The notes under the pieces were generated by a model. It saw nothing but the letters and a program-made list of their open reading frames with translations. It did no database searches and was not told where the DNA came from. A program made the translations under genes and the position numbers. Below, in pieces: positions 36,086 through 48,718 of a stretch of 64,000 nucleotides of DNA. The stretch is from Lampropedia hyalina DSM 16112 (GTDB lineage Bacteria > Pseudomonadota > Gammaproteobacteria > Burkholderiales > Burkholderiaceae_C), in NCBI RefSeq assembly GCF_900129055.1, contig NZ_FQUZ01000001.1, positions 124,001-188,000 of the forward strand. The letters run 5' to 3'. Position 1 is the stretch's first letter. Every line of letters begins with the position of its first letter.

Positions 36086-36907
36086 ATGCAGCCTACCACC
36101 CCCTCCATCCCCCAAGAAACCCTCTGGATTCCGACACCACATGGCAGGCTGTATGCCGAACGCTGGCATCCCTCTGGCGCACCGGCGGCACAGGCAGGCG
36201 GCAGTCCTTTTGTGCTGTTCCACGATTCGCTGGGCAGTGTGGCCCTGTGGCGCGACTTCCCCCAGCAACTGGCCACCGCCACCGGGCGGGATGTGATTGC
36301 CTACGACCGCCTGGGCTTCGGACAGTCCGACGCGTACCCCGACAGGCTGTCGGGCAATTTCGTGCGGGCAGAAACCCGCGCAGGTTTGCAGCCCTTGCGC
36401 GAGGCTCTGGGGCTGACACGCTTCATCGCACTTGGCCACAGCGTGGGTGGCGGCATGGCCGTGTGTGCGGCCGCCCAGCACCCGGAGGATTGCCGGGGGC
36501 TGGTGACGATTGCCGCGCAGGCCTTCGTGGACGATGGCATTCTGGCGGGCATTCGCGAGGTGGAACAGGCATTCGCGCAACCCGGCCAGTTGGAGCGGCT
36601 ACAGAAATACCACGGCGACAAGGCCGCATGGGTACTGCGGGCCTGGGTGGATTCCTGGTGCGCACCGTGGTTCGCCGACTGGACGCTGGACGAGGAACTG
36701 CCGCGCGTGCAGTGCCCGCTGCTGGTCATCCACGGCGAGAAGGATGAATACGGTTGCAGCACGCATCCCCGGCGCATTGCCGAGCACAGCCGGGGGCCTG
36801 CCACGCTGTGCCTGCTGGAAGGGGTCGGGCATGTGCCGCACCGCGAACGCCCGAAGGACGTGCTGCAACAGATTCAACAATGGCTGCAAACACACGCGGT
36901 GGAATGA
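36086..36907 (+). CDS. alpha/beta hydrolase
   Basis: The 273-residue protein has the alpha/beta hydrolase fold: FHDSLGSVALWRDFPQQLA (oxyanion hole), YDRLGFGQSD, nucleophile Ser in GHSVGGGMAVC, an acid in HGEKDEYG and the catalytic His in GVGHVPHRE. Substrate is unknown. ATG 36086 is chosen over an upstream TTG. It follows azlD by 4 bases and probably forms one transcript with azlCD. It ends 21 bases from the convergent recO. Confidence 0.85.
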   Translation: MQPTTPSIPQETLWIPTPHGRLYAERWHPSGAPAAQAGGSPFVLFHDSLGSVALWRDFPQQLATATGRDVIAYDRLGFGQSDAYPDRLSGNFVRAETRAGLQPLREALGLTRFIALGHSVGGGMAVCAAAQHPEDCRGLVTIAAQAFVDDGILAGIREVEQAFAQPGQLERLQKYHGDKAAWVLRAWVDSWCAPWFADWTLDEELPRVQCPLLVIHGEKDEYGCSTHPRRIAEHSRGPATLCLLEGVGHVPHRERPKDVLQQIQQWLQTHAVE

Positions 36908-36928
36908 CCCACCGCTCTGAACGGGGGG

Positions 36929-37732
36929 TCACAACATGCGCACGCCGCGCATGAGCCGCTGGGTCTGGAGATCGCCGCCGAGGTAGTGCGCGAGGGCGGC
37001 GCGAATCTGGTGTTTCAGGTCGGTGGCGTGGCTTCCCAGCACCTCCATGCAGCCTGCCAGTGCCGCATCGCTTTGCAGGGCCTGTTGCAGTTGCAGCCAT
37101 TGTGTGCCGCGCAGGGCATGGCCGTGGGCAGGGGCCAGATGCAGGCCAACTTCGGGTAGCAGCGCGTAACGGGCACGCGGGTCGAGGGCCTGGGCCGACA
37201 GGGTTTGCACCGAGAGGTCGGGCAGCAGCCCCAGTTCGCGCAGCAGCACCAGTTCAAAGGCGCGCAGAAGCGGCTCCAGCATGGCATCGGGCTGGCTGGC
37301 GAGCACGCGCACAGTGGCAGCGAAGGCCCCAAACAGGCGCGTGTGCTTCTCGCCCCGCACCAGCAGGCGCATCAGCAGTTCATTAAGGTACATGCCGGCC
37401 AGCAGCGCGTCCTGCCGGGGCATGGCGTACCCTCCCGCCCACTCCACCCCGCGAATCGTGCAGATGGGGGATTCAGCCTCGTCGGGCTGGCTGTAATCGA
37501 TGCGCAGGTATTGCAGCGGCAGCAGCACGGCGCGGAAGCTGGAGGTAGGACGCTTCGCGCCCTTGGCCACGGCAGAGATGCGGCCAAAGTCCTGGGTGAA
37601 CAACTCCAGCATGGCACTGGACTCACTCCAGGCGTACTGGTGCAACAGGAAGGCCGGCTGCTGGCTGATGCGGCGCACCCGGCTGGGGCGGCCCGCACGG
37701 CTGGGGCGGCGCGGGGTGTCAGGGCGTGTCAT
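36929..37732 (-). CDS. recO: DNA repair protein RecO
   Basis: RecO loads RecA in the RecFOR pathway. The 267-residue product has an N-terminal OB fold ([20 protein letters not shown], then [12 protein letters not shown]) and RecO-type C-terminal helices ([32 protein letters not shown]). A Thr/Arg/Pro-rich stretch of about 20 residues precedes the conserved part. The start overlaps the era stop as ATGA. It lacks the zinc-finger Cys pairs found in some RecO proteins. Confidence 0.94.
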   Translation of the reverse strand: MTRPDTPRRPSRAGRPSRVRRISQQPAFLLHQYAWSESSAMLELFTQDFGRISAVAKGAKRPTSSFRAVLLPLQYLRIDYSQPDEAESPICTIRGVEWAGGYAMPRQDALLAGMYLNELLMRLLVRGEKHTRLFGAFAATVRVLASQPDAMLEPLLRAFELVLLRELGLLPDLSVQTLSAQALDPRARYALLPEVGLHLAPAHGHALRGTQWLQLQQALQSDAALAGCMEVLGSHATDLKHQIRAALAHYLGGDLQTQRLMRGVRML

Positions 37733-38691
37733 TCATAGCCGAAGCTGCGCAGACGGTTGGCATCGTCGGCCCAGCCGGAGCGCACCTTGACCCAGATTTC
37801 CAGGAACACCTTGGCATCCATGAGTTTTTCGAGTTCCTGGCGCGCTTCGGTACCGATGCGCTTGAGGCGTTCACCACTCTTGCCAATCACCATGGCCTTG
37901 TGGCCGTCGCGCTCGACGACGATGGTGGCGGCAATGCGCACCATGCGCTTGACGGTCTTGCCCTTTTCTTCCTTGAAGGAGTCGATGACGACCGTGGAGC
38001 TGTAGGGCAGTTCGTCACCGGTGAGGCGAAAGAGTTTTTCGCGGATCGTTTCGGAGGCAAGGAATTTCTCGCTGCGGTCGGTGAGTTCGTCGGGGGCGTA
38101 CCACCAGTCCTGCTGCGGCAGGTAGCCCCGGCAGACTTGCAGCAAACGGGCCACGTCCTTGGGGTTCTTGGCGGACATGGGCACGAATTCGGCAAAGTCG
38201 TGGCGTTCCTGCATACCCTTGAGCCACGGGGCCAGTTCGGAACGCCGGTGGACGGTATCGAGCTTGTTGGCCACCAGCAGCGCAGGGATGCCGGGCTTGA
38301 ACAGGGCCAGCACCTTGGCATCGGAGAGGGTGAAATTGCCTGCCTCGACGACGAACAGAATCAGGTCCACGTCGCCAATGGTACCGGTGACGGCCTTGTT
38401 GAGGGACTTGTTCAGCGCGGAGTTGTGGCGGGTCTGGAAGCCGGGCGTATCGACGAACACGAACTGGGTGTCGCCTTCGGTGCGGATGCCGGTGATGCGG
38501 TGGCGCGTGGTCTGTGCCTTGCGCGAGGTGATGCTGATCTTCTGGCCCACGAGGGCATTCATCAGCGTGGATTTGCCCACGTTGGGCTTGCCGACGATGG
38601 CAATGAGGCCACAGCGGGTCTCACCCCCTTCGGCGGTTTGCGGCTCGGGTTCCGCCTCGGGGGAGGCGGATTCGGAATGGGGTTCACTCAT
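37729..38691 (-). CDS. era: GTPase Era
   Basis: Era is an essential GTPase that binds 16S rRNA in 30S maturation. The 320-residue product has an acidic N-terminal tail of about 25 residues, then G1 [25 protein letters not shown]3 VDTPGF, G4 NKLD, and the KH-domain sequence [17 protein letters not shown] ending in [11 protein letters not shown] 38691 overlaps the rnc stop as ATGA; the longer open frame lies within rnc. Confidence 0.97.
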   Translation of the reverse strand: MSEPHSESASPEAEPEPQTAEGGETRCGLIAIVGKPNVGKSTLMNALVGQKISITSRKAQTTRHRITGIRTEGDTQFVFVDTPGFQTRHNSALNKSLNKAVTGTIGDVDLILFVVEAGNFTLSDAKVLALFKPGIPALLVANKLDTVHRRSELAPWLKGMQERHDFAEFVPMSAKNPKDVARLLQVCRGYLPQQDWWYAPDELTDRSEKFLASETIREKLFRLTGDELPYSSTVVIDSFKEEKGKTVKRMVRIAATIVVERDGHKAMVIGKSGERLKRIGTEARQELEKLMDAKVFLEIWVKVRSGWADDANRLRSFGYE

Positions 38692-39389
38692 GTGCGTCTT
38701 TCTGCAATGGGGTGTTTCTGCAATTGCTGCACCATCTGGCGGGCAGCGGCCTGTTCGGCGGTGCGGCGGGACTGGCCCTGGCCTTCGGTGCGCAGTTGCA
38801 GGGAATCCACCCGGCACTCGACGACGAAGACCTGGGCATGCTCCGCCCCCTGAATGTCTGTGACGGTGTACACGGGCAGGGGCATTTTGCGGCCCTGGAG
38901 GAATTCCTGCAATGCGGTCTTGCCATCCTTGGAGGCCACCCGGTCCGCCGAAGCGGATAGGTTCATGCTGGCAAAGAAACGCTCCACCAGTGCCTGGGCG
39001 GCAGGAAACCCCGCATCCAGATAAACCGCACCAATAAGGGCCTCAATGGCATCGGCCAGGATGGAAGGCCGCTGGCGGCCACCGGAGCGGGCCTCGCCCT
39101 CGCCCAGTTGCAGGAAGGCGGGCAGCTCCAGCGCGAGGGCAATGCGGTGCAGCGAGTCCTCGCAGACGAGGTTGGCACGCATGCGCGAGAGTTCGCCTTC
39201 GGTGGCCTGTGGAAACTGGCGAAACAGCCGCTCGGAGATGGAAATGTTCAGCACGGAATCGCCCAGGAACTCCAGGCGTTCATTGTGCGTGGCGGAGAAG
39301 CTGCGGTGCGTCAGGGCCTGCTGGAGCAGGCGTGTGTTCTGGAAGCGGTGGTGCAGCCGCTCCTGCAATGCGGAAAGGGAGGAGGTCAA
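38688..39389 (-). CDS. rnc: ribonuclease III
   Basis: RNase III cleaves double-stranded RNA, including rRNA precursors. The 233-residue product has the signature [29 protein letters not shown], and a C-terminal dsRNA-binding domain with [13 protein letters not shown]. The conserved N-terminus requires a TTG start at 39389 (no ATG or GTG lies near), 13 bases after the DUF4845 gene. No good ribosome binding site precedes it, so translation may depend on the upstream gene. Confidence 0.95.
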   Translation of the reverse strand: MTSSLSALQERLHHRFQNTRLLQQALTHRSFSATHNERLEFLGDSVLNISISERLFRQFPQATEGELSRMRANLVCEDSLHRIALALELPAFLQLGEGEARSGGRQRPSILADAIEALIGAVYLDAGFPAAQALVERFFASMNLSASADRVASKDGKTALQEFLQGRKMPLPVYTVTDIQGAEHAQVFVVECRVDSLQLRTEGQGQSRRTAEQAAARQMVQQLQKHPIAERRT

Positions 39390-39402
39390 AACAGCGAAAG
39401 GA

Positions 39403-39795
39403 TTATTCAGAAGATACGTTCAGGCGATACACGAGGTAAGCAGGGCCGAACAGGGGGATTTCCCGGTCGTATTCCACGCTGACGACAACACGATCATTGA
39501 CCTTGGTGATGGCCAGATCGGTACTGCGGATGGGATCGGTGTAATTGCCCAGCGATTCGATGGAAGCAACGCGGTCGTAAGTGGCACGCACCTCGGAGAC
39601 GGTGTTTTGCTGGGCTGCCTGCTTGAGGGTCTTCTTGAGGCTCATGTACTCGGAGGCGACAGGAATGCTCTTGACCGCCACATAGCCCACGAACACGATC
39701 AACACCACCAGGATACAGAGGCTGACGAACGAAAGGCCACGCTGACGGGCGCGCCCGGATGTCATGGCAATCATGCGGCGGGAAGCTGGGAACAT
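39403..39795 (-). CDS. DUF4845 protein, lepB-rnc intercalated
   Basis: The 130-residue product has one N-terminal membrane span (GLSFVSLCILVVLIVFVGYVA) followed by a small soluble domain with IPVASEYMSLKK and EIPLFGPAYLVYRLNV. It matches DUF4845, found between lepB and rnc in many betaproteobacteria. Function is unknown. ATG 39795 follows AGGAG. Confidence 0.85.
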   Translation of the reverse strand: MFPASRRMIAMTSGRARQRGLSFVSLCILVVLIVFVGYVAVKSIPVASEYMSLKKTLKQAAQQNTVSEVRATYDRVASIESLGNYTDPIRSTDLAITKVNDRVVVSVEYDREIPLFGPAYLVYRLNVSSE

Positions 39796-39856
39796 GGAAG
39801 GCTCCTGTCTGGTGATCAATGTGAAGCGGGTAAACACTGGCTACAGTCAAATAATG

Positions 39857-40831
39857 TTACTGGATTTTGCCAATGCGCTGAAGGTTGGAGAAATTCATCC
39901 AGACGAAAACAGCCTTGCCGACGATGTTTTCATCGGGCACGAATCCCCAGCTGCGCGAATCCAGCGAGTTGTCGCGGTTGTCGCCCATGACAAAGTAATG
40001 TCCCGGTGGCACGGTGCAGCTCACCCCTTCGACCGTGTAATTGCACAGATTCTTCTGGGAATGCGAAGTCACACCCAGCACATAGGCGGGCATTTCGGGG
40101 TTGTTGAGCACTTCGTAGCTGCGGCCATCCAGAGCCTCCTGATACCGCTTGGCGTGGCGCATGGAGTCTTCGTCAAAATAGTCGGGCAAGTCCTGGGAGG
40201 GCACCGGCTGGCCATTGATGCTGAGCTTCTTGTTCACATAGGTGATCTGGTCGCCGGGCAGGCCGATGATGCGCTTGATGTAGTCCATCTGCGGCTGGGG
40301 TGGATAGCGGAACACCATCACATCGCCCCGCGCCGGGGCCGCGCCTTCGGTGATCTTGAAGTTCCACACCGGCATGCGCAGGCCGTAGCTGAATTTGTTC
40401 ACCAGAATCAGGTCGCCCACCAGCAGGGTGGGAATCATGGAACCCGACGGAATGCGAAACGGCTCGAATGCGAACGAGCGCAGCACGAACACCACGGCAA
40501 TGACGGGAAACAGCCCGGCCGTCCAGTCCAGCCACCAGGGCTGGCGCAGCAGGTAGTTTTTCTGGCGTTGCACGTCCACTTCGTCGGGCACGATGCCTTG
40601 GGCGCGCATGGCGTTCTGGCGTTCCCGCACGGATTCTTCCAGTGCGAGGGCGACGCGCTGGCGGCGCGGGCGGAAATACAGTTGCTCGGCCAGCCAGTAC
40701 AGGCCGGTCACGCCGGTGGCCACCAGCAGCAGCAGCGGGAAGTTGCCCTGCACCTGGCCCGTGAGCCACAGCAGCAGGTAAGCGGCCACAGCGGCCAGCA
40801 GCACTCCGGTAAAGGTGGCAATGGCTTTCAC
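39857..40831 (-). CDS. lepB: signal peptidase I
   Basis: LepB cleaves signal peptides at the outer face of the inner membrane. The 324-residue product has two N-terminal spans, the catalytic Ser in PSGSMIPTLLVGD, the Lys in GDVMVFRYP and the downstream box DYIKRIIGLPGD, and GDNRDNSLDSRSWG. It starts with GTG after AGAGGAC. It lies 5 bases after lepA. Confidence 0.96.
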   Translation of the reverse strand: MKAIATFTGVLLAAVAAYLLLWLTGQVQGNFPLLLLVATGVTGLYWLAEQLYFRPRRQRVALALEESVRERQNAMRAQGIVPDEVDVQRQKNYLLRQPWWLDWTAGLFPVIAVVFVLRSFAFEPFRIPSGSMIPTLLVGDLILVNKFSYGLRMPVWNFKITEGAAPARGDVMVFRYPPQPQMDYIKRIIGLPGDQITYVNKKLSINGQPVPSQDLPDYFDEDSMRHAKRYQEALDGRSYEVLNNPEMPAYVLGVTSHSQKNLCNYTVEGVSCTVPPGHYFVMGDNRDNSLDSRSWGFVPDENIVGKAVFVWMNFSNLQRIGKIQ

Positions 40832-40836
40832 GGTGT

Positions 40837-42645
<1,809 letters not shown>

Positions 42646-42887
42646 CGCAAAAAGAACGAAATAAGGGAGCCATCGGGGGGTGTCGCCAGCATGCCATCCC
42701 AGCGTGGCAACCGCATCCTGCCCAAGGAGATTGTCATCAGGAATCCTGACCGGGCAAGACCTTGCATGGCAGATGGCAGCCACGCATTGTAACTGGCGCA
42801 AGACACTGCACGGCGGCGGGCCGTTTGGCGCACCGCAGCCGGGCCACTGTACCCGGCAGATGAGTGGAAAGGAAGCGAAATGCGATC

Positions 42888-45182
42888 TCAGAAATCCTGC
42901 TGGCCCCATTCGCGCTCGGCCCGCAGCACCACGCGGCTCTTGCGCAGATTGCGCAACAGGGCATCAATGTGCGCGGCATCGTTCACCGACACCAGGCAGC
43001 GCACTTCCACAGTTTCGCGCCCCTCCTCTTCAAACATGTTGATGCGCAGGATATTCACCTCGGACTGGGCGATCACGGCAGAGGCATCGGCCAGCGCGCC
43101 CTTGCTGTTGCGCAGATAAACGCGCAAGTCGGCCTGGAAGTCGCCCGCCGTGTCGTCGGCCCATTCCACTTCAACGTGGCTGGCCGGGTCTTTGTGAAAC
43201 AACCGGTCTGCCAGGGGGCAATGCTCACGGTGAATCTCCAGACCCTTGCCACGCAGCAGCACGCCGGTGACGACATCGCCCGGTACGGGGCGACAGCAAC
43301 TGGCATAGCGCACCGGCGCGCTGTCGCGCCCGCCCACTGCCAGCACCGACGTGCCGTGGGTGGGTTGCAGGCTGGTGAGGCGTTCGCGCGTGAGCAGCAG
43401 CGCATCGGGCTTGAAGACCATCTGGGCCAGAATGTTGGCGATCTGCTCGACCACTTCGCGGGCAATCAGTTTGCCCATGCCGATGTCGGAGAGCAGTTGA
43501 TCGGCAGTCTTGCTCTGGTAAAGGCCGGACAAATCCTGCCAGATGCCCTCCAGCACCGCCGGATCGGTGGGCAAGCCCCCGTAGCCAGCGGCACGCAGTG
43601 CCTGGGCCAGCAGGCGTTCGCCCAAATCACGCGACTCGGAACTGTCGGCCTGCTTGAAATAACTGCGAATCTTGGAGCGCGCCCGCCCGGTCTTGACGAA
43701 CTCCAGCCATGCCAGACTGGGCTTGGCCTCGGGGGAGGTGAGAATCTCCACCATGTCGTTGTTCTTGAGCACTGCACGCAGCGACGATGCCTCGCCATTG
43801 ACCAGCGCGGAAGCAATGTGGTCGCCCACGTTGCTGTGAATGGCATAGGCGAAATCGACCACCGTGGCCCCCACCGGCAGGGTCAGGATGTGGTTCTTCG
43901 GGGTGAACACATAGATCGAGTCGGGGAACAGATCGACCTTCACGTTGTCGAGGAATTCGGCGGAATCCTGGGTTTCGTTCTCGATCTCCAACAGCGACTT
44001 GAGCCAGCGGCCATTGAGGCCGTTGGACACGAGGGTGTCCAGGTTCTTGGCCTGGTAAAGCCAGTGGGCGGCAATGCCGCTCTCGGCAACCATGTTCATG
44101 ACCTCGGTGCGCAATTCCGCTTCCACGTCCACGCCGGATGGCCCCAGCAGCGTGGTGTGCAGCGACTGATAGCCGTTCGACTTGGCACTGGCAATGTAGT
44201 CCTTGAAGCTGCCCGGCACGGGTTTGTAGAGCTGGTGCAGCACGCCGATGCCGGTGTAGCAGTCGGCCACCTTGTCAAAAATGATGCGCAACCCGAAGAT
44301 GTCGTTCACCCGTGCAAAGCTCAGGCGTTTGGTCTGCATCTGCTGGTAAATCTTGTACAGGCTCAGTTCACGCTCCAGCAGGCGCACCGGCATGTGGGCA
44401 GAATTGAATGCCTGCTCCACTTCATGAGCGATCTTGTCGGCCAGTCCCCGGCGGCGGGTCTTGGCCTTGGCCACTGCCTTTTCCAGCGTGGTGTAACGCC
44501 AGGGGAACAGATGCCGGAACGACAGCTCCTGCAACTCACGGTAAGTGGCATTCAGGCCCAGCCGGTCGGCAATCGGTACATAGATGTCCAGCGTCTCGCG
44601 CGAGATGCGCCCCCACTTGCTGCGGGGCGAGGCATCGAGGGTGCGCATATTGTGGGTGCGGTCGGCCAGCTTGATGAGAATGACGCGCACATCCTTGGCC
44701 ATCGCCAGCAGCATCTTGCGGAAGGACTCGGCCTGGTTTTCCTCGCGCGTGAGGAATTGCAGCTTCTCCAGCTTGGTCAGGCCATCGACCAACTCCGCGA
44801 CATCGGCACCGAACCGCTGCACGATGTCCTGCTTGGTGATGCCGCAATCTTCCATGGCATCGTGCATCAGGGCCGCCATCAGGGCGGGGGCATCCAGTCG
44901 CCACTGGGCGCATTGCGCCGCCACGGCAATCGGGTGGGTGATGTACGGCTCCCCGCTGTTGCGACGCTGTCCTTCATGGGCGTTGCAGGCAAAAACAAAG
45001 GCTTCTTCGACCCGCTGCATATCGGCAGCAGGCAGGTAATCGACTTGCCGCAGAAACTCCTGATAGACCTGATGAACCAAGACCTCTGCGGCCTCTTCAG
45101 GAGAAAGAGGCACAGCAGCCGGGGCATCATCAACAGTGGAGAGCATGTCAGTGGGCAGATTTTCCGGGGAATTCGTGGGCAT
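42888..45182 (-). CDS. spoT: bifunctional (p)ppGpp synthetase/hydrolase SpoT
   Basis: The 764-residue Rel/Spo protein has the hydrolase HD domain with HDAMEDCG and [10 protein letters not shown] intact, the synthetase domain with [20 protein letters not shown] and [11 protein letters not shown], a TGS domain ([20 protein letters not shown]), a Cys-rich CC region ([11 protein letters not shown]) and a C-terminal ACT domain. The complete HD residues indicate a SpoT-type bifunctional enzyme rather than a RelA with dead HD. A terminator separates it from rpoZ. Confidence 0.96.
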   Translation of the reverse strand: MPTNSPENLPTDMLSTVDDAPAAVPLSPEEAAEVLVHQVYQEFLRQVDYLPAADMQRVEEAFVFACNAHEGQRRNSGEPYITHPIAVAAQCAQWRLDAPALMAALMHDAMEDCGITKQDIVQRFGADVAELVDGLTKLEKLQFLTREENQAESFRKMLLAMAKDVRVILIKLADRTHNMRTLDASPRSKWGRISRETLDIYVPIADRLGLNATYRELQELSFRHLFPWRYTTLEKAVAKAKTRRRGLADKIAHEVEQAFNSAHMPVRLLERELSLYKIYQQMQTKRLSFARVNDIFGLRIIFDKVADCYTGIGVLHQLYKPVPGSFKDYIASAKSNGYQSLHTTLLGPSGVDVEAELRTEVMNMVAESGIAAHWLYQAKNLDTLVSNGLNGRWLKSLLEIENETQDSAEFLDNVKVDLFPDSIYVFTPKNHILTLPVGATVVDFAYAIHSNVGDHIASALVNGEASSLRAVLKNNDMVEILTSPEAKPSLAWLEFVKTGRARSKIRSYFKQADSSESRDLGERLLAQALRAAGYGGLPTDPAVLEGIWQDLSGLYQSKTADQLLSDIGMGKLIAREVVEQIANILAQMVFKPDALLLTRERLTSLQPTHGTSVLAVGGRDSAPVRYASCCRPVPGDVVTGVLLRGKGLEIHREHCPLADRLFHKDPASHVEVEWADDTAGDFQADLRVYLRNSKGALADASAVIAQSEVNILRINMFEEEGRETVEVRCLVSVNDAAHIDALLRNLRKSRVVLRAEREWGQQDF

Positions 45183-45229
45183 ATCTTAAATGTAGCAAGA
45201 TGACTTCGTTCTCGCAAAGCTGTTGCCTA

Positions 45230-45257
45230 AAAACAAAAAACACCCACAAGGGGTGCT
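45230..45257 (-). terminator. terminator after rpoZ
   Basis: Read on the minus strand, CACCC (45255-45251), loop, GGGTG (45245-45241) is followed by a run of T (complement of the A run at 45234-45240). It separates rpoZ from spoT. spoT may need its own promoter or read-through. Confidence 0.65.
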
Positions 45258-45365
45258 TTGTTTCTGTGGTTTTTGCTTTACTTCACCAGAAAAGCACTTT
45301 ATTGACCGTGCAGGAAATCACCGGCCCAAGCCTGTTTCAGCATGCGGGCCGTACGGAAACAGCGA

Positions 45366-45569
45366 TCAGACCGGAACCTTGCGCAGCATCTCCAAGCCGA
45401 CATGGCCGTCGGCCACTTCGCGCAGGGCCGTCACGGCAGGCTTGTTGGTGGAGTCGATTTTCGGGCTATGGCCCTGGTTCAACATGCGCGCACGGTATGT
45501 GGCGGCCAGCACCAGCTGGAAGCGATTGGGGATTTGTTTCAGGCTGTCTTCAACCGTAATGCGGGCCAT
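45366..45569 (-). CDS. rpoZ: RNA polymerase omega subunit
   Basis: Omega helps assemble RNA polymerase and carries part of the ppGpp site in proteobacteria. The 67-residue product shows [28 protein letters not shown] and [14 protein letters not shown], all typical. It follows gmk in the same direction, giving the gmk-rpoZ-spoT order. Confidence 0.97.
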   Translation of the reverse strand: MARITVEDSLKQIPNRFQLVLAATYRARMLNQGHSPKIDSTNKPAVTALREVADGHVGLEMLRKVPV

Positions 45570-45632
45570 CTGGAGTACCTATCGAGAAAGAATCGAGGGA
45601 AAGAGGAAAGGAAACTGCTGTGCCGCTGCCCT

Positions 45633-46349
45633 TCAGGCGCAGTGGCCATCGGTGGTCTGTGGCCCTGGCGCGGCAGGGATGCGCAATGCCGAGAATGTCT
45701 CGTGGCGGGTGCGCCGCTGCGCCTTGCAACGCAGCCGTTGCGCGTGGACGATGCTTTTGAGGTCAAAAACAGCGGTTTCAAACAATTCGTTGATTATAAC
45801 GTAATCAAATTGATCGACCTGTGCCATCTCCACCAGGGCATTGCGCATGCGCAGTTCGATGACGTCGGGACGGTCTTCGCCGCGCCGCTCCAGCCGCGAG
45901 CGCAGTTCTTCCAGACTGGGCGGGAGAATGAAGATCAGCACGGCATTGGCAAAGACCTTCTTGATCTGCATGGCCCCCTGGAAGTCGATTTCCAGCACCA
46001 CGTCCGAACCCTGGGAGATGCGGTCGGCCACGGCTTTCTTGGAGGTGCCATAGAAGTTGCCATGCACGCTGGCCCATTCGATGAAGGCATGGCTGTCGAT
46101 CATGCCATCGAAGGTTTCCTGCGCCACGAAGAAGTATTCACGCCCGTGCTTTTCCTGGCCACGCGGCTGGCGGGTGGTGTGGGAGACGGAGGGGAACACG
46201 CGCGTGTCCAGCTCCAGCAATGCCTTGACCAGGCTGGATTTGCCCGCACCGCTGGGCGCGGCCACCACAAAGAGATTGCCGGGATACTCGCCATCGGGTT
46301 GCAGGCCAGTCTGGGATTCGGATGCCGGGGGGGTGCTTGGGTGGTTCAT
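45633..46349 (-). CDS. gmk: guanylate kinase
   Basis: Gmk phosphorylates GMP to GDP. The 238-residue product has the P-loop [11 protein letters not shown], the GMP-binding [17 protein letters not shown] and [12 protein letters not shown]. About 20 extra residues precede the P-loop and a low-complexity tail of about 25 residues follows the normal end, so the protein is longer than E. coli Gmk (207). The usual upstream gene yicC is absent. Confidence 0.96.
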   Translation of the reverse strand: MNHPSTPPASESQTGLQPDGEYPGNLFVVAAPSGAGKSSLVKALLELDTRVFPSVSHTTRQPRGQEKHGREYFFVAQETFDGMIDSHAFIEWASVHGNFYGTSKKAVADRISQGSDVVLEIDFQGAMQIKKVFANAVLIFILPPSLEELRSRLERRGEDRPDVIELRMRNALVEMAQVDQFDYVIINELFETAVFDLKSIVHAQRLRCKAQRRTRHETFSALRIPAAPGPQTTDGHCA

Positions 46350-46607
46350 GGGTCAATTTGCGTGTCGGCGGGGTGCGAACAAGACAACACCATGTCTGGA
46401 ATACGAAACTTGCTCCCACTCGCAAGAGCCGCTTGCGTGCATCAGTGGCGGGCACATTCCCACATTCCTGATGCCGTAGCGGAACGAAACACCATTTCGC
46501 AAGGGTTTTGCCGCTTGCCAATGGCAGGGGCGGCAATTTTAGCAGCCATACATTCCCCTGCCCCTGCAAAAAGCATCCGGGCAGGGCGATGGCCGCCGTC
46601 AGTCCGA

Positions 46608-47189
46608 TCAGTCCTGCTTGACGGCTTCGATCTGGATGAGGATCTTCACATCCTTGGCCGCGCCCCATTGCACGCCGTAGTCGGAACCCCATTGGGTGCG
46701 GTCGATCTTGAGCTCGAAGTCACCGCCGCAGACTTCACGGCCTTGCAGCATGCGGTTTTCGTAGCAGTTGAACTTCTCGGCTTCCAGCTTGACCGGCAGG
46801 GTCTTGCCCAGCAGGGTCAGTTGGCCGTGCACGGCTTCGACCTTGCCGTCGTCGAATTCAAACTTGTCGCTGACGAAGCGGGCGGTGGGGAATTTCTCGA
46901 CATTGAAGATTTCTCCGGTTTGCAGGTGCTTGTCAAAGCCTGCGGTGCCGGTATTCACGGAAGCGATCTGCACACTGATGTCGGCCTTGCCGGTCTTGGC
47001 GGCACGGTCGAATTCGATGGTGCCTTCCACCTTGTCGAAGCGGCCCCGGTTGGTCGAAGTGCCGTTGTGGTCGATCTCGAAGGTCACAAAAGTGTGGGTG
47101 GGATCGATGGTGTACTGTGCAGCCAGCGCAGGCATGGCAGCCAGACCGGAAGCCAGGGCGATACCGGCAGCAACGAGCGATTTTTTCAT
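46608..47189 (-). CDS. YceI-family periplasmic protein
   Basis: The 193-residue protein has a signal peptide (MKKSLVAAGIALASG, cleavage near LAAQ) and the YceI lipocalin-like fold with YTIDPTHTFVTFEIDHNG, PTARFVSDKF, GQLTLLGKTLPV and TQWGSDYGV. YceI proteins bind isoprenoid lipids such as polyprenyl chains. It is the last of three genes (cytochrome b561, YceI, YceI) on one strand. Confidence 0.93.
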   Translation of the reverse strand: MKKSLVAAGIALASGLAAMPALAAQYTIDPTHTFVTFEIDHNGTSTNRGRFDKVEGTIEFDRAAKTGKADISVQIASVNTGTAGFDKHLQTGEIFNVEKFPTARFVSDKFEFDDGKVEAVHGQLTLLGKTLPVKLEAEKFNCYENRMLQGREVCGGDFELKIDRTQWGSDYGVQWGAAKDVKILIQIEAVKQD

Positions 47190-47244
47190 GGAGAACTCCT
47201 CAAAGGATGGTGTAGAAAAACAGAAAGGGAACGGAAACGGAAAC

Positions 47245-47838
47245 TCATACAGCTCCCACGCCGCTGAGCGTGAGCTTGAACTGCACCTGCACTTCGTTGG
47301 CGACCATGCTGGTGTCGGACCACTCGCCATCGCCAATCTTGTAGGTCAGGCGTTCGATGGGCAAGGTGCCGGTGGCAATGGTCAGGCCATTGCTCTGGCT
47401 GAGGCTGACGGGCACCACCACATCGGTGCTGACCCCCTTGACGGTGAGCTTACCGCTGGCCTGGTACTTGCCTGCCTCAAGCTGTTCGATGCGGCTCGAC
47501 TGGAAGGTGGCCTGCGGAAACTGCGCCACATTGAACCAGACAGGCTGGGGCAGATTGGCATCGGCTTCGGCATTGTTCATGGTGGCACTGCCGGTATCGA
47601 CGGTGATCTTGACGCTGCTGCCCGCCAGGTTCTGCGGATCAAGCTGCACGTCGCCAGCGAACTTCTTGAATTGGCCATTGACACTCACGCCCAGTTGCTT
47701 GGCCGTGAAACGGATTTCGCTCTGGTCGGCCACCAGGGCCTGTTGCGCCCAGGCGGTGGAAGACAGGCCCAGCACGGAAGCGGCCACCAGGGCAGCCCAT
47801 ACCGGGGTGGATGCAGGGCGGAAGGAAACGGCTTTCAT
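47245..47838 (-). CDS. YceI-family periplasmic protein, second paralogue
   Basis: The 197-residue protein has a signal peptide (cleavage near AWAQ) and YceI features: SEIRFTAKQLGVSVNGQFKKF, WFNVAQFPQATFQSS and GKLTVKGVSTDVVVPV. It is a diverged paralogue of its neighbour. ATG 47838 is preferred because the signal peptide starts there. It is preceded by a cytochrome b561 gene, a common pairing with YceI. Confidence 0.92.
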   Translation of the reverse strand: MKAVSFRPASTPVWAALVAASVLGLSSTAWAQQALVADQSEIRFTAKQLGVSVNGQFKKFAGDVQLDPQNLAGSSVKITVDTGSATMNNAEADANLPQPVWFNVAQFPQATFQSSRIEQLEAGKYQASGKLTVKGVSTDVVVPVSLSQSNGLTIATGTLPIERLTYKIGDGEWSDTSMVANEVQVQFKLTLSGVGAV

Positions 47839-47893
47839 CGAATGACTCCTTGAAGCAGGGGAAGGAAAAAGAAAACGGCGGGCATCACCCCGA

Positions 47894-48481
47894 TCACCAC
47901 GGGCGCATTCTGCCCAGCAGGCCATCGCGGTCGATGAGCTGGTGCTTGACCACGGCCGCGACGTGCAGCACGACCAGTCCGATCAGCGCGAACGAACTCA
48001 GCTTGTGCCAGGGCTTGATGGCCGCCGCCAGTTCCGGGCTGGCGGGCACGAAATCCGGCAATGGAATCTGCCCGAACAGCACAATCGGAAAACCTGCGGC
48101 CGAGCTGTAGGCCCAGCCCAACAGCGGCACAGCGAAGAACAGCAGGTAAAACGCATGGTGAACGCCGTGGTGCGCCCACTGCTGCCAGCGCGGCATGGTC
48201 TGGAGCATGGAGGCCGGCAGGGGCGGCGGACGGTGGGTGATGCGCCAGAGCAGGCGCAGCAGCGACAGACTCAGTATGAGGATACCCGCCCATTTGTGCC
48301 AGTTCATATAACGCAGCTTGGTGGGCGAGAACGGCAGGCTGACCATGTACAGGCCAAAGGCAAAGATGCCAAGAATGGCGGCGGCCAGCAGCCAGTGCAG
48401 CCAGACGGCAGGCAATGTGTAGCGTCCGGCCCGGCGCGCAGAGGCCGCAGCGGCTGGATGTTCGACGTGGGTGGTATTCAT
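47894..48481 (-). CDS. cytochrome b561 family protein
   Basis: The 195-residue inner membrane protein has four spans with heme-ligand His residues in VWLHWLLAAAI, MNWHKWAGI, GVHHAFYLLFFAV and PWHKLSSFALIGLVVLHVA. It carries electrons between quinol and a periplasmic acceptor. It stands at the head of the three-gene cybB-yceI-yceI run. Confidence 0.93.
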   Translation of the reverse strand: MNTTHVEHPAAAASARRAGRYTLPAVWLHWLLAAAILGIFAFGLYMVSLPFSPTKLRYMNWHKWAGILILSLSLLRLLWRITHRPPPLPASMLQTMPRWQQWAHHGVHHAFYLLFFAVPLLGWAYSSAAGFPIVLFGQIPLPDFVPASPELAAAIKPWHKLSSFALIGLVVLHVAAVVKHQLIDRDGLLGRMRPW

Positions 48482-48718
48482 GGGGCAGTTTCTGATTGGA
48501 ATGGAACGATCCGGACACAGCAAATCCAGGGACTGCACGGCAAGCCTGTGACGGAACACTGGCATTCTGAAAAGTTCCAGATTTCTGAACGGCTTCCAGC
48601 CCCATCGGGTGCGGTGGGCAGACGCACCAGACTATACCGGCGGTGGTTTCGCGCATCAATGCGCCTGCCTGCGACACACTGTCGCACAGGAGAGGCGAAT
48701 CATGGCGCGGTGGCCGAT

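Noticed and set aside
46540-46607. hairpin after the YceI gene as terminator
   Set aside because: CCCTGCCC pairs with GGGCAGGG over a 14-base loop, but no T run follows in the right direction.
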